From Chelativorans sp. YIM 93263 (GTDB lineage: Bacteria; Pseudomonadota; Alphaproteobacteria; Rhizobiales; Rhizobiaceae), in the NCBI RefSeq assembly GCF_028767125.1, contig NZ_JAKCWP010000007.1:124001-188000 (forward strand): 64,000 nucleotides of DNA, written 5' to 3'. The stretch's first letter is position 1. Each line of letters starts with the position of its first letter. Below, one piece after another: positions 26,690 through 35,345 of the stretch. Below the pieces are notes generated by a model, which saw only the letters and a program-made list of their open reading frames with translations, was not told where the DNA came from and did no database searches. The translations under genes and the position numbers were made by a program.

Positions 26690-27234
26690 GAGTCAGATCC
26701 TCCATCGTGGGACTCGGAAAAGGCAAGACTGTCCGGGTCATTCTCGCTGGCAGTCAAGCACAGATAAAGCTTCAGGAGGGAGATGAGACTGGCGAGGGCA
26801 AAGCCAAGCGGCAGAATGAAGTACCCTGGCCAGATCGGAACGGCGACACTGAGCGAGAGGACAAAGCTCCCTGACCCATATTCCCTGATCGCGGCAAACC
26901 AGGTCGTATAGGCGAGAAAGGCAAAGGCAGCGAGACTCAAGGCATGCACGAAAACCTTGTTGATGCGATCGAAAGGCCCCCTGAAAATGCTCGAGAACAC
27001 ATCCACCGCGATCATCTCATTGCGCCTCTCGGCCCAGGCCAGAGGGAGAAAGGCTATCAGAACCATGTAGTAGCGCGACGCGATCTCGACCGTGGCCGGG
27101 ATTGGCCGCGCGAAAAGCTGCCGGCTGATGACGTCTGCGGTCACGTGAACGAGCAGTGCAAGCACGCCCGCGGCACCGAGGAGGGCCAACAGGTCGGTGA
27201 GGTTTCGCAGCAGAACGAGAACGCGGGAGCGCAT
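26686..27234 (-). CDS. TRAP transporter small permease (DctQ family), system 2
   Basis: The 182-residue protein has four predicted transmembrane segments. The DctQ core is seen as VEIASRYYMVLIAFLPLAWAE, ending in the usual ERRN-type sequence before an acidic stretch (IAVDVFSS). The ATG at 27234 was chosen because a good ribosome site (AAGGGGG) precedes it; an upstream GTG- or ATG-type start at 27297 would run through the intercistronic hairpin. It pairs with the DctM that overlaps it. Confidence 0.9.
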   Translation of the reverse strand: MRSRVLVLLRNLTDLLALLGAAGVLALLVHVTADVISRQLFARPIPATVEIASRYYMVLIAFLPLAWAERRNEMIAVDVFSSIFRGPFDRINKVFVHALSLAAFAFLAYTTWFAAIREYGSGSFVLSLSVAVPIWPGYFILPLGFALASLISLLKLYLCLTASENDPDSLAFSESHDGGSDS

Positions 27235-27258
27235 TGCGATCCCCCTTTTTCGAGAGAA

Positions 27259-27288
27259 ACCGGCCGCGCGATCACCCGCGCGGCCGGT
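27259..27288 (-). promoter_or_regulatory. 12 bp GC hairpin between TRAP-2 binding-protein and permease genes
   Basis: ACCGGCCGCGCG (27259-27270) pairs perfectly with CGCGCGGCCGGT (27277-27288) across a 6-base loop. It fills the 59-base gap between the binding-protein stop and the small permease start. On the minus strand it is followed by GTTTCTC, not a long T-run. An mRNA-stabilising or attenuating role is inferred from position. Confidence 0.65.
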
Positions 27289-27293
27289 GGCGA

Positions 27294-28415
27294 TCACATG
27301 CCATAGGTTTCGTAGTCTACGTTGTCCCAGATTTCCTTCTGGGTCGCCTCGGCGATCGCATCTGGATCGTGACCGACCCCGTCAATGATGCCGGTCCACT
27401 TCTCAACAAGCTCCTGGAAGCGTTCAATCTTGGCTTCCGCATCGGCGATACCGTACTGGTTCTCGGCGATACCGACCACAGCCTCAAGGTCTTCCTCAAG
27501 GAAGGCATCGGTTATGTCGAAAAGCTCCTGATCCGGCTCAATGAACTCCAACCCCGCCTCCTCGGCTTCCTGGCGGGCAATGTCGGAGCGCTCATAGCCC
27601 CAGGATTGCGTGAAGGCGGCGTTCGCCTTGTTGGCGGCGCGCATGAAGCCACGGCGCTCGTCCGGAGACATTGAGCGCCAGGCATCGGAATTCACCGCGA
27701 AGTTGACAGTCGCGTGATAGGTCCCCAGCGGAAGATCGATTACGTACTCAGCAAGGTCGACCAACCGATAGGAAGTCAGGTCTGCCGCCGATCCCATCGT
27801 GCCGTCGATCACGCCCTGAGACATGGCTTCAAACGTATCGCCGACCGGAACGTTGACCGGTGAGGCGCCAACATATTCCGCCCAACGGGCAAAGGGCGAA
27901 CCGCCGCTCCGCAAGCGCAAACCTTTGAGATCTTCCGGTGTGCGGACCGGTTTCGTCGTGAGCAGAACATAGACATCGGAAGATCCGGCCCCCGCGAAGG
28001 CGGCTCCAAGCTGGTCGAACTCGGCCTGGCAATCCTCGCAGGTGACCACGTATTCGGTCATGGCTGCCCCCATCACATGCGGATCGCGGCCGAGAAAAGC
28101 GAGATCGCCCATGAGCGCGGCGTTCGGTAGATCGCCGGGAAAATAGAGTGGCAGCAGATTGCCGACCTGGACCACGCCCGATTGGAGCGCTCCCTTCATA
28201 TTGCCGACGCTGGCAACTTCGGGTCCCAGAATGCGCCCAGTCAAGGCATCGCCTGTTTCCTTCGGCAATTCCTCTGTCAGGGTGGAATAGAGCGGCGTAT
28301 GGGCCGGATGGGTTGGCGGCGCGCCAGGCCCCAGCCTCAGTTCCTCCGCTTCAAGTGCTCCGGCAGACAGGTAAAGACCTGCAGCCAGGCCAAGGGCAAC
28401 AGTAAATGGTTTCAT
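27294..28415 (-). CDS. TRAP transporter solute-binding protein (DctP-like), system 2
   Basis: This is a 373-residue periplasmic binding protein with a signal peptide ending near ALEAEE (about residue 24). Family-typical sequence is LRLRSGGSPFARWAEYVGASP with the likely carboxylate-binding Arg, then VPVGDTFEAMSQGVIDGTM. It also has a CEDC pair, which is unusual for the family and could be a disulfide. The ATG at 28415 has a GAGGAGG ribosome site 6-7 bases upstream. It lies between an amidohydrolase gene and the permease genes. An aromatic carboxylate ligand is likely but unproven. Confidence 0.88.
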   Translation of the reverse strand: MKPFTVALGLAAGLYLSAGALEAEELRLGPGAPPTHPAHTPLYSTLTEELPKETGDALTGRILGPEVASVGNMKGALQSGVVQVGNLLPLYFPGDLPNAALMGDLAFLGRDPHVMGAAMTEYVVTCEDCQAEFDQLGAAFAGAGSSDVYVLLTTKPVRTPEDLKGLRLRSGGSPFARWAEYVGASPVNVPVGDTFEAMSQGVIDGTMGSAADLTSYRLVDLAEYVIDLPLGTYHATVNFAVNSDAWRSMSPDERRGFMRAANKANAAFTQSWGYERSDIARQEAEEAGLEFIEPDQELFDITDAFLEEDLEAVVGIAENQYGIADAEAKIERFQELVEKWTGIIDGVGHDPDAIAEATQKEIWDNVDYETYGM

Positions 28416-28483
28416 TGGTTTCTCCTCCTCCTTTGCGTGTTGCTCCACGCATGCATGTCGTCCGGCCACCCTCCGCAAGACGC

Positions 28484-29353
28484 TTAAATATTCAACAGAC
28501 GCCTCGCGTTCTCCTTGAGGATGAGCGGCTTGACCTCTTCCTTGATTTCAAGCTTTTCAAAATCCTTGAGCCACCGATCGGGCGTGATTGCCGGCCAGTC
28601 CGAGCCAAAGAGGACCCTGTGCTTCAGCAGCGAATTGGCATATTTGACCAGGATCGGTGGAAAATATTTTGGCGACCAGCCTGACAGGTCGATCCAGACA
28701 TTGTGTTTATGGGTTGCGACGGCCAGCGCCTCCTCCTGCCAGGGGAAGGAAGGATGCGCCATCACGATCTGCATATCCGGAAATTCGGCGGCCACATCGT
28801 CCAGATAGAGGGGATTGGAGTATTTAAGCCGCATATCGTTGCCGCCGCGCATTCCGGCGCCGACGCCAGTCTGCCCAGTATGGAAGAGCGCCGGCACGCC
28901 CGCTTCGGCGATCGCCTCGTAAAGCACATAGGCGCTTCTGTCGTTTGGATAAAACCCCTGCATCGTGGGGTGAAACTTGAAGCCGCGAATCCCGAAATGC
29001 TCGACCAGACGCCGTGCCTCGCGCGCACCCATCTTGCCCTTGGCCGGGTCGATCGAGGCAAAGGGAATGAGCACATCGCTATGCTCGGCGGCCAGCTCGG
29101 CCATTTCCTCGTTGTTATAGCGCCGAAACCCGGTCTCCCGTTCGGAGTCGACAGGAAAGATCACGGCCCCGATCTTGCGCTCACGGAAGTAGGCGGCCGT
29201 CTCCGGCAGTGTAGGCGGGTACTCGGACGGCGCGCCGAAATACTTGGCCATTGCAGCTTGAAACTCCGGATAGCCGTCATCCACATGGGTTCCGCACGGC
29301 TCCTCCGCATGTGTGTGGAAATCGATGGCGATAAAGGCGTCCGGATCAAACAT
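28484..29353 (-). CDS. Amidohydrolase-family (amidohydrolase 2) metal-dependent enzyme
   Basis: This is a 289-residue TIM-barrel enzyme. The metal motif HTH occurs near the N-terminus (IDFHTHAEE), with a His in RGFKFHPTM, another in IVMAHPSFPW and a catalytic Asp in LFGSDWPAI. Relatives include ACMS decarboxylase, gamma-resorcylate decarboxylase and aromatic-ring-derived hydratases, so a decarboxylase or hydrolase of an aromatic intermediate fits the neighbourhood. ATG 29353 (preceded by GTG 29356) overlaps the MarR gene stop by 8 bases, so the genes are translationally coupled. The exact reaction is unknown. Confidence 0.85.
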   Translation of the reverse strand: MFDPDAFIAIDFHTHAEEPCGTHVDDGYPEFQAAMAKYFGAPSEYPPTLPETAAYFRERKIGAVIFPVDSERETGFRRYNNEEMAELAAEHSDVLIPFASIDPAKGKMGAREARRLVEHFGIRGFKFHPTMQGFYPNDRSAYVLYEAIAEAGVPALFHTGQTGVGAGMRGGNDMRLKYSNPLYLDDVAAEFPDMQIVMAHPSFPWQEEALAVATHKHNVWIDLSGWSPKYFPPILVKYANSLLKHRVLFGSDWPAITPDRWLKDFEKLEIKEEVKPLILKENARRLLNI

Positions 29354-29852
29354 CACGGCCTCCCGTTGTTAGCGACGGCCATCCCGAAACTTTTCTGAGC
29401 AGCGCCAGCAACTGAACGCATTCCTCGTTCGAGAGCATGGAAAGTGCCTTCCTGTCGGCTTCTTCCATGAGCGGTGTGAAGCCCTCGATGAAATTGCGCC
29501 CCCCCTGCGTCACATGCAACTCGATCGAGCGGCGATCGTGCGGGGGTACGATACGTTCCACCAGACCGCGCTCCTCAAGGGAGCGGACCAGCTTGGTCAT
29601 ATTCGACCACTTGATCTTGAGCACATCCGCTATGACCCCTTGGCGCACGCCCGGGTTCTCGAAGATTGCAAGCAGAATGGTGAATTCGCCGATCTTGACG
29701 TCCCGGCGCTGCAACTCGACGAAAGTGCGCTCGAACACCGTCAGCTGAGCGATGCGAAGAAGAAAGCCGATCGATTCCTCGATCGGACCGAAAGACAAGC
29801 CGGCCTTGGGATCGCGATCCGGAGAAACATCGGCCTCGACGGCTGCGCTCAT
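29346..29852 (-). CDS. MarR-family transcriptional regulator
   Basis: The 168-residue regulator has a central winged HTH (GVIADVLKIKWSNMTKLVRSL near 72-92) and a wing region VERIVPPHDRRSIELHVTQGG, the classic MarR DRR signature. It overlaps the crotonase stop by 4 bases upstream and the amidohydrolase start downstream. MarR proteins in such positions (for example CouR and FerR types) repress hydroxycinnamate genes and are released by the CoA thioester. The divergent crotonase/feruloyl-CoA synthase promoter region is the likely target. Confidence 0.88.
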   Translation of the reverse strand: MSAAVEADVSPDRDPKAGLSFGPIEESIGFLLRIAQLTVFERTFVELQRRDVKIGEFTILLAIFENPGVRQGVIADVLKIKWSNMTKLVRSLEERGLVERIVPPHDRRSIELHVTQGGRNFIEGFTPLMEEADRKALSMLSNEECVQLLALLRKVSGWPSLTTGGRDV

Positions 29853-30637
29853 TCTCTGATCTCCCTACCATTGGGAGCGGAGATGGGGGCCGACTTCTTT
29901 TCCAAAAACGCGCGAAGCCGCTCGCGCGCCTCGGGTGTTTCCTGGGTCAGCGAAGCAGCCACGGACTCGAAGAAGAGCCCCTCGTCATAGCCGCTGTCGT
30001 GAATGCGCTGGAGAGCGTTGATGATGAGGTAATTGGAGAGCGGCGCATTGCCCGCGGCAACACGCGCAAGTTCCATCGCTTTGTCGAACGCCTTTCCGGG
30101 CGCAGCCAGATAATTCACGATTCCGAAGCGCTCCGCCTCTTCGACGGAGAGGACTCGGCCTGTCAGCATCATGTCCATAACGCGGGGCACACCCATCAAC
30201 CGCGTGACGTTTACCGAGCCGCCGCCGCCGAGAAAGATGCCTCTTTGTCCTTCGGGTAATGCGAAATAGGTATCCGGCGCCGCGACGCGCACATGCCCTA
30301 CGGACGCGAGCTCAAGGCCGCCGCCGATCACCGCTCCGCTCAGCGCAACAAAGTACGGAACTGTGCCGCGCTGGATTCGACTGAAAACCGCGTGCCATTT
30401 GCGAGAACCTGAAACCCCGTCCATGAGGGATTTCTCGGCATGCTCGGCAAGGTCGAGCCCCGCGCAGAAGTGTTTTCCTTCCGCCCGCAACACTGCGGCC
30501 TTCGCCTCGTCGGCCGCGCGATCCACGGCAGCACCAAGATCGGCGAGCATCGTATCGCACATCGCATTGCGCTTTTCCGGACGATTGAGCGTAAGCACAG
30601 CGATATCGCCAATGGTTTCGTATTCAACGAACGGCAT
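29849..30637 (-). CDS. Enoyl-CoA hydratase/isomerase (crotonase) family protein
   Basis: The 262-residue protein has the crotonase fold. The first oxyanion-hole region is KHFCAGLDLAEH (about 55-66), the second is VIGGGLELASV (about 103-113), and LPEGQRGIFLGGGG follows. The catalytic pair usual for hydratases (Glu-Glu) is not obvious, since the second position falls in a Gly-rich stretch. Divergent placement from feruloyl-CoA synthase suggests it hydrates or cleaves a hydroxycinnamoyl-CoA. It is not a close match to the Pseudomonas feruloyl-CoA hydratase/lyase. It is the first gene of the minus-strand operon. Confidence 0.87.
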   Translation of the reverse strand: MPFVEYETIGDIAVLTLNRPEKRNAMCDTMLADLGAAVDRAADEAKAAVLRAEGKHFCAGLDLAEHAEKSLMDGVSGSRKWHAVFSRIQRGTVPYFVALSGAVIGGGLELASVGHVRVAAPDTYFALPEGQRGIFLGGGGSVNVTRLMGVPRVMDMMLTGRVLSVEEAERFGIVNYLAAPGKAFDKAMELARVAAGNAPLSNYLIINALQRIHDSGYDEGLFFESVAASLTQETPEARERLRAFLEKKSAPISAPNGREIRE

Positions 30638-30669
30638 GCATTCTCCGACCTATGCGCCAACGATCGCGT

Positions 30670-30698
30670 TTGACACTATACACTTTTGAATTATTAAT
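30670..30698 (+). promoter_or_regulatory. Sigma-70-like promoter of the feruloyl-CoA synthase gene, with candidate MarR site
   Basis: TTGACA (30670-30675) is followed after 17 bases by ATTAAT (30693-30698). Between and over the -10 lies an AT-rich stretch with a repeated AATTATT (30689-30702 region), a plausible site for the MarR protein encoded nearby. The crotonase gene reads out in the opposite direction. Confidence 0.5.
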
Positions 30699-30773
30699 TA
30701 TTGAACGAACTTGTTTATGGGAGTCAAGGAGCTTCTGCGAGAGAAAAACGCGTGGCTTCTTAGGGAGGATCTG

Positions 30774-32624
30774 ATGAGGCATGCCGTTCCAGGCGCCAAA
30801 GGCCAGGCGCCCGTTCGTCCAGTGCGATGCTGGACGCCGAAGATCGATGTCCGCCACGGGCAGAACGGCAGCATCTATATCGAGCAATCTGATCCGCTGC
30901 CGGACTATCCTGAACGTATTGCCGACATGCTCCAGCATTGGGCGCGGCACGCGCCTGACAGGACGTTGTTTGCCGATCGCGGCCCTGATGGAGAATGGCG
31001 CCGGCTGAGCTATGTCGATGCGCTTGAAAAGGCACGGCGGCTTGGCCAATTTCTGATGGACTGCGGGCTTTCGTCGTCCGCGCCACTTGCCATCCTTTCG
31101 GGAAACGATCTGGAGCACGCACTGCTGAGCCTGGCGGCCGTCTATATCGGCATTCCTTATGCAGCTATCTCGCCTGCCTATTCACTGCTTTCGGACGATT
31201 TCACGCGGCTGCGCGAAACCTTCGGCGCCATCCGCCCCGGACTGGTTTTTGCCAGTGATGCGGAACGTTTTGGGCCGGCGATCGACACGGTGGCGCCGGA
31301 AATCGCGCGCCTTTACACGAAGGGTGCGCGCACTCCTGAGGAGAATTTCAGCCAGGCGCTTGCAACTGATCCCTCGCCGGCCGTTGACGAGGCCTGCCGG
31401 GCCGTCACGGGCGATACGATCGCAAAATTCCTGTTCACATCCGGCTCGACGGGATCGCCGAAGGCTGTCATCAACTCCAACCGCATGATCTGCTCAAACC
31501 AGACCATGGTTCGGGAGACTTATACCTACTTCAAGGATGAGCCCCCGATGCTCGTCGACTGGGCCCCTTGGCATCACACAGCTGGCGGCAACAAGCTTTT
31601 CTACATGCCACTTTTCAATGGCGGAACGCTCTACATCGATGACGGGCGGCCGACACGAAAGGACATTGAAATGACGGTACGCAATCTGAAGGAAATCGCC
31701 CCGACCTGGTACTTCAATGTCCCAAAGGGTTATGAAGTCCTGATCCCGCATCTGGAAGCAGATGCCGAACTCCGGAAAAACTTCTTCAAGGATCTCAAAA
31801 TGCTCTGGTACGCGGGGGCGGGTATGGCCCAACATACCTGGGACGCGCTTGAGCGGCTGGCCGCCGAGACGACCGGCGAACGGGTGCTGCTCGGCACAGG
31901 CCTCGGTGCAACAGAGACGGCGCCGGCCGCGCTGATGTGCACTTGGCCGCAGGAGCAGGCAGGGAATATCGGACTGCCCTGCAAAGGAGTCTCGCTCAAG
32001 CTGGTACCCTTTGACGGAAAGCTGGACACCCGTCTCAAAGGCCCGAACATAACGCCGAGCTACTGGAATGCTCCGGAGGTCACTGTCGAAGCCTTCGATG
32101 AGGAGGGCTATTATCGTCTCGGTGACGCGCTGCGTTTCGCGGATCCTGACGACCTGACAGCCGGGTTCTTCTTTGACGGGCGTACGGCGGAAAACTTCAA
32201 GCTGGATACCGGCACCTGGGTCAGCACGGGAGCGCTGAGAACCGGGTTCATCAACTACTTTGGCGAGGTGGTGCGGGAAGTGGCAATCGCGGGCGCGGAT
32301 CGGCCCTATATTGGCGCACTGGTGTTTCCGGATACCGATCGTCTTTCGCAGCTTGCCGGTGTCGATTCCGCACAGGATCCCAACGCCCTTTTCACCCACC
32401 CTGCCGTGCGTGCGCATTTCCAGGAAAAGCTGAAAGGTCTCGCGGCCAACAATACCGGCTCTTCCACACGGATAAAGCGCATGATTTTCGTTGATCCGCC
32501 TCCATCGATGGATCGGGGCGAGATGACCGATAAGGGTTCGGTCAATCAGCGTGCAGTCCTGCGCAACCGGCATGAATGGGTGGAAGAGCTCTATACAGGT
32601 TCGGATCGCGTCATTGAGATCTGA
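30774..32624 (+). CDS. Feruloyl-CoA synthase-type acyl-CoA ligase
   Basis: It activates a hydroxycinnamic acid such as ferulate with ATP and CoA in the cytoplasm. The 616-residue protein has the AMP-binding P-loop (FTSGSTGSPKAV), the A5 region (GTGLGATETAP), and the FFDGRTAENFKLDTGTWV block typical of feruloyl-CoA synthases in place of the usual GRxKD motif. The ATG at 30774 was chosen for its GGGAGG ribosome site, 6 bases away. The upstream ATG at 30717 would add 19 residues and lacks such a site. An SDR gene follows 27 bases later. Confidence 0.88.
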   Translation: MRHAVPGAKGQAPVRPVRCWTPKIDVRHGQNGSIYIEQSDPLPDYPERIADMLQHWARHAPDRTLFADRGPDGEWRRLSYVDALEKARRLGQFLMDCGLSSSAPLAILSGNDLEHALLSLAAVYIGIPYAAISPAYSLLSDDFTRLRETFGAIRPGLVFASDAERFGPAIDTVAPEIARLYTKGARTPEENFSQALATDPSPAVDEACRAVTGDTIAKFLFTSGSTGSPKAVINSNRMICSNQTMVRETYTYFKDEPPMLVDWAPWHHTAGGNKLFYMPLFNGGTLYIDDGRPTRKDIEMTVRNLKEIAPTWYFNVPKGYEVLIPHLEADAELRKNFFKDLKMLWYAGAGMAQHTWDALERLAAETTGERVLLGTGLGATETAPAALMCTWPQEQAGNIGLPCKGVSLKLVPFDGKLDTRLKGPNITPSYWNAPEVTVEAFDEEGYYRLGDALRFADPDDLTAGFFFDGRTAENFKLDTGTWVSTGALRTGFINYFGEVVREVAIAGADRPYIGALVFPDTDRLSQLAGVDSAQDPNALFTHPAVRAHFQEKLKGLAANNTGSSTRIKRMIFVDPPPSMDRGEMTDKGSVNQRAVLRNRHEWVEELYTGSDRVIEI

Positions 32625-32651
32625 CCTGCGGCGAAGGAACGGAGAGAAAAT

Positions 32652-33413
32652 ATGAAGCCGGAAGGCATTGTGGCGGTGGTAACCGGAGGCGGCTCTGGAT
32701 TGGGCGAGGCGACCGCCCGTGCCCTTGGCCGCCGCGGCGCGCGCGTGGCGATCATCGATCTCGATGCCGACCGCGCAGAAGCGGTGGCTGCCGATCTCGG
32801 CGGGCTTGCGATTGCCTGCGACATCTCGGATGGCGAGCAGGGCGAGGCCGCTTTTGAAAGCATTTCGACGGAACTCGGAACGCCGCGCGTTCTGGTAAAT
32901 TGCGCAGGCATTGCGACGGCCGGGCGCACTGTCGGTAAGGAGGGCGCACATTCGCTCGCGCTTTTTCGCAGAACGATTGAGGTCAATCTGATCGGCACCT
33001 TTAATATGATCCGCCTCTTCGCGGCCCTCGCTCAGGAGGGCGAGCCGGAGGAAGGCGGCGAGCGCGGCGTGATCGTCAACACCGCCTCGGTGGCCGCCTT
33101 CGACGGGCAGATCGGGCAGGCCGCTTATTCGGCGAGCAAGGGCGGTATCGTGGGAATGACACTCCCGATTGCGCGCGATCTGTCTCGGGCAGGCATCCGC
33201 GTTGTCAGCATTGCCCCCGGAATCTTCCGCACTCCCATGCTCGATAATCTGCCGGCCGAAGCACAAGAATCGCTCGGAGCACAAGTGCCGTTCCCCTCGC
33301 GTCTGGGCGAACCGAAGGAATATGCGGCGCTGGCGTGCCATATCGTGGAGAACCAGATGCTCAATGGCGAGACGATCCGGCTCGATGGAGCCATCAGGAT
33401 GGCACCGAAGTAG
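32652..33413 (+). CDS. Short-chain dehydrogenase, 3-hydroxyacyl-CoA dehydrogenase type II-like
   Basis: This is a 253-residue Rossmann enzyme. The NAD-binding motif is [11 protein letters not shown] (about 11-21), with an acidic residue after strand 2 (IIDLDADR) indicating NAD preference. NNAG is replaced by NCAG. The catalytic Ser lies in VNTASVAAF, and the YxxxK is AYSASKGG. Its length and sequence resemble HSD10-like hydroxyacyl-CoA dehydrogenases. Next to feruloyl-CoA synthase and a crotonase, it could oxidise a 3-hydroxy-3-arylpropionyl-CoA intermediate. It is convergent with the TRAP-3 operon, 24 bases apart. Confidence 0.88.
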   Translation: MKPEGIVAVVTGGGSGLGEATARALGRRGARVAIIDLDADRAEAVAADLGGLAIACDISDGEQGEAAFESISTELGTPRVLVNCAGIATAGRTVGKEGAHSLALFRRTIEVNLIGTFNMIRLFAALAQEGEPEEGGERGVIVNTASVAAFDGQIGQAAYSASKGGIVGMTLPIARDLSRAGIRVVSIAPGIFRTPMLDNLPAEAQESLGAQVPFPSRLGEPKEYAALACHIVENQMLNGETIRLDGAIRMAPK

Positions 33414-33437
33414 CCGAGTTCAGACGCGGCAGACGGT

Positions 33438-34751
33438 TCAACCCCCGCCCACCTGCCGCATATTATCCGGCAGCCATGTTGCGATGTCCGGAACGGCGAT
33501 AAGCAGAAACACCATCGCGATCATCATAACGAACATCGGCAGAGCGGCGCGGGCGATGTAATTCATTTCGTGCCCCGTCATGCCCTGGAGCACGAAAAGG
33601 TTGAAACCGATGGGCGGCGTGATCTGCGCCATCTCGACAACCACGACAATGAATATGCCGAACCAGATGATGTCGATGCCCGCCTGGCGGATCATCGGCT
33701 CCACCACGGCGATGGTGAGCACGACGGCCGAAATGCCATCGAGGAAGCACCCGATGATGATGTAGAAGACCAGCAGCATCATCAACAATTCGAATCGCGA
33801 AAGCCCGAGCGAATCGATCCATTCCGCCGCTGCGCGGGGCAGACCGGTGAAACCCATGGATAGCGACAGGAACGCTGCGCCCGCAAGGATTAGGGCGATC
33901 ATCGCGGACGTGTGTGTCGCACCGATGAGACTTTCGGTGAAGCTGCGCCAGGTTAGCGAGCCCTGCGCCGCGGCAAGTGCCAATGCGCCCATCACGCCGA
34001 TGGCGGCCGCCTCCGTCGCCGTTGCCAGCCCGAGATACATCGAGCCGATCACGACAATGATAAGAAGAAGAACCGGGATGAGAAAGCGCGAATTGCGCAA
34101 ACGCTCGTTAAAGGTCATCGGCGGCTCGGGAAGCGGTCGATAGCTTGGGCGGAACTTGGACATCGCTGCGACATAGAGCATGAAGAGCGCCGCCAGGATA
34201 ATACCGGGCAGTATCCCGGCGATGAAAAGCTTGGTAATCGATTCGTTGATGGCGACGCCATAGACGATCAGCGTGAGCGAAGGTGGGATCATGAGCCCCA
34301 GCGTTGCCGCACCGGCGAGCGTGCCGATAACCATATTTTCCGGATATTTGCGCCGCCGAAGCTCCGGGATGGACATCTTGCCGACGGTCGTCAGCGTCGC
34401 GGCGGACGAGCCGGCAACGGCGGCGAATATCGTGGAGCCGACGATATTGGTGTGCAGCAATCCGCCGGGCAATCGCGCCATCCATGGCGCGAGCCCGCGA
34501 AACATATCTTCGGACAAGCGCGTACGAAACAGGATTTCGCCCATCCAGATAAACAGCGGCAGGGCCGTGAGCGTCCAGGACGAAGCTGAACGCCAGATGA
34601 CGGTCGCCATCGCGTCCCCCACGGGCCGAAGCGTGAAAAGTTCCATGCCGACCCAGGCGACGCCGAGCAATGCCAGTCCGACCCAAACGCCGCTGCCGAG
34701 CAACAGGAAAAGGACGAACAAAAAGATGGCGATGCCATAGAAGGTTTCCAA
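33438..34751 (-). CDS. TRAP transporter large permease (DctM family), system 3
   Basis: This is a 437-residue multi-spanning permease. DctM blocks include FAAVAGSSAATLTTVGKM, GTLAGAATLGLMIPPSLTLI and VEMAQITPPIGFNLFVLQG. It is the last gene of a three- or four-gene operon with the small permease, binding protein and possibly the DadA-like oxidase gene. Substrate is unknown; an amino-acid-like compound is suggested by the neighbours. Confidence 0.93.
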   Translation of the reverse strand: METFYGIAIFLFVLFLLLGSGVWVGLALLGVAWVGMELFTLRPVGDAMATVIWRSASSWTLTALPLFIWMGEILFRTRLSEDMFRGLAPWMARLPGGLLHTNIVGSTIFAAVAGSSAATLTTVGKMSIPELRRRKYPENMVIGTLAGAATLGLMIPPSLTLIVYGVAINESITKLFIAGILPGIILAALFMLYVAAMSKFRPSYRPLPEPPMTFNERLRNSRFLIPVLLLIIVVIGSMYLGLATATEAAAIGVMGALALAAAQGSLTWRSFTESLIGATHTSAMIALILAGAAFLSLSMGFTGLPRAAAEWIDSLGLSRFELLMMLLVFYIIIGCFLDGISAVVLTIAVVEPMIRQAGIDIIWFGIFIVVVVEMAQITPPIGFNLFVLQGMTGHEMNYIARAALPMFVMMIAMVFLLIAVPDIATWLPDNMRQVGGG

Positions 34752-34756
34752 AGGTC

Positions 34757-35281
34757 TTACTCCGCCGCGGTCTGCTCGAACGGTGCCTTCCGGATGTTGT
34801 CAGTTCCCGTGAAGATCAGCGTCACGAGATTATCCAGAAAGCAGATCGCGAGCAGAATGGCGCCGATCGCCATGGGCATTTGAGGGATCCAAAGCGGGGT
34901 CGCATCCTGTCCCTGGCTGACGTCGCCCAGCCTATAGGACCAGTAGACAGTCTTCACCGTGTACCAGGCGAGATAGGAAGAGATGAGGGTGCCAAGCGCC
35001 AAGCCCCATAGCTCGGCCCAGAAGCGCCGCTTGGCGAGCATGGAGATCAACAGGGTGACGCGGATGTGTGCGCCGGTGTTCAGCGCGCTTGCGAACGCAA
35101 AAAACGAGGCTGCCGCCATCAGGTAACCGGCGTACTGGGTTGAACCCGGAAATTGCGTTCCAGTCCAGCGCGCCAGCATTTGCAGCACGATGATCAGGAG
35201 TATCAGGATGAGGCAGAACGCGGCAATCAGCGCTGCGCCGCGATAGAGCGCGTCCAGCGTGCGCCTGAAGGTAGATATCAT
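34757..35281 (-). CDS. TRAP transporter small permease (DctQ family), system 3
   Basis: This is a 174-residue four-helix protein. The DctQ signature is reduced to PGSTQYAGYLMAAASFFAFA and is less canonical than in the other two systems, lacking the WxEE motif. The ATG at 35281 has a GAGGGG ribosome site; a start at 35383 would translate through the hairpin and give a non-homologous N-terminus. It is 5 bases from the large permease. Confidence 0.87.
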   Translation of the reverse strand: MISTFRRTLDALYRGAALIAAFCLILILLIIVLQMLARWTGTQFPGSTQYAGYLMAAASFFAFASALNTGAHIRVTLLISMLAKRRFWAELWGLALGTLISSYLAWYTVKTVYWSYRLGDVSQGQDATPLWIPQMPMAIGAILLAICFLDNLVTLIFTGTDNIRKAPFEQTAAE

Positions 35282-35302
35282 GATCCCCTCGAGCTTTACG
35301 AA

Positions 35303-35324
35303 CGGACCGGCACGTGCCGGTCCG
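35303..35324 (-). promoter_or_regulatory. 22 bp perfect palindrome between TRAP-3 binding-protein and permease genes
   Basis: CGGACCGGCAC and GTGCCGGTCCG abut to form a perfect palindrome; a real RNA hairpin would lose a few central pairs to the loop. It lies 21 bases after the binding-protein stop. No T-run follows on the minus strand. A protein-binding role is possible because the arms have no spacer, but position suggests intercistronic control. Confidence 0.6.
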
Positions 35325-35345
35325 TCGTCAGATCGCAAACAACTT

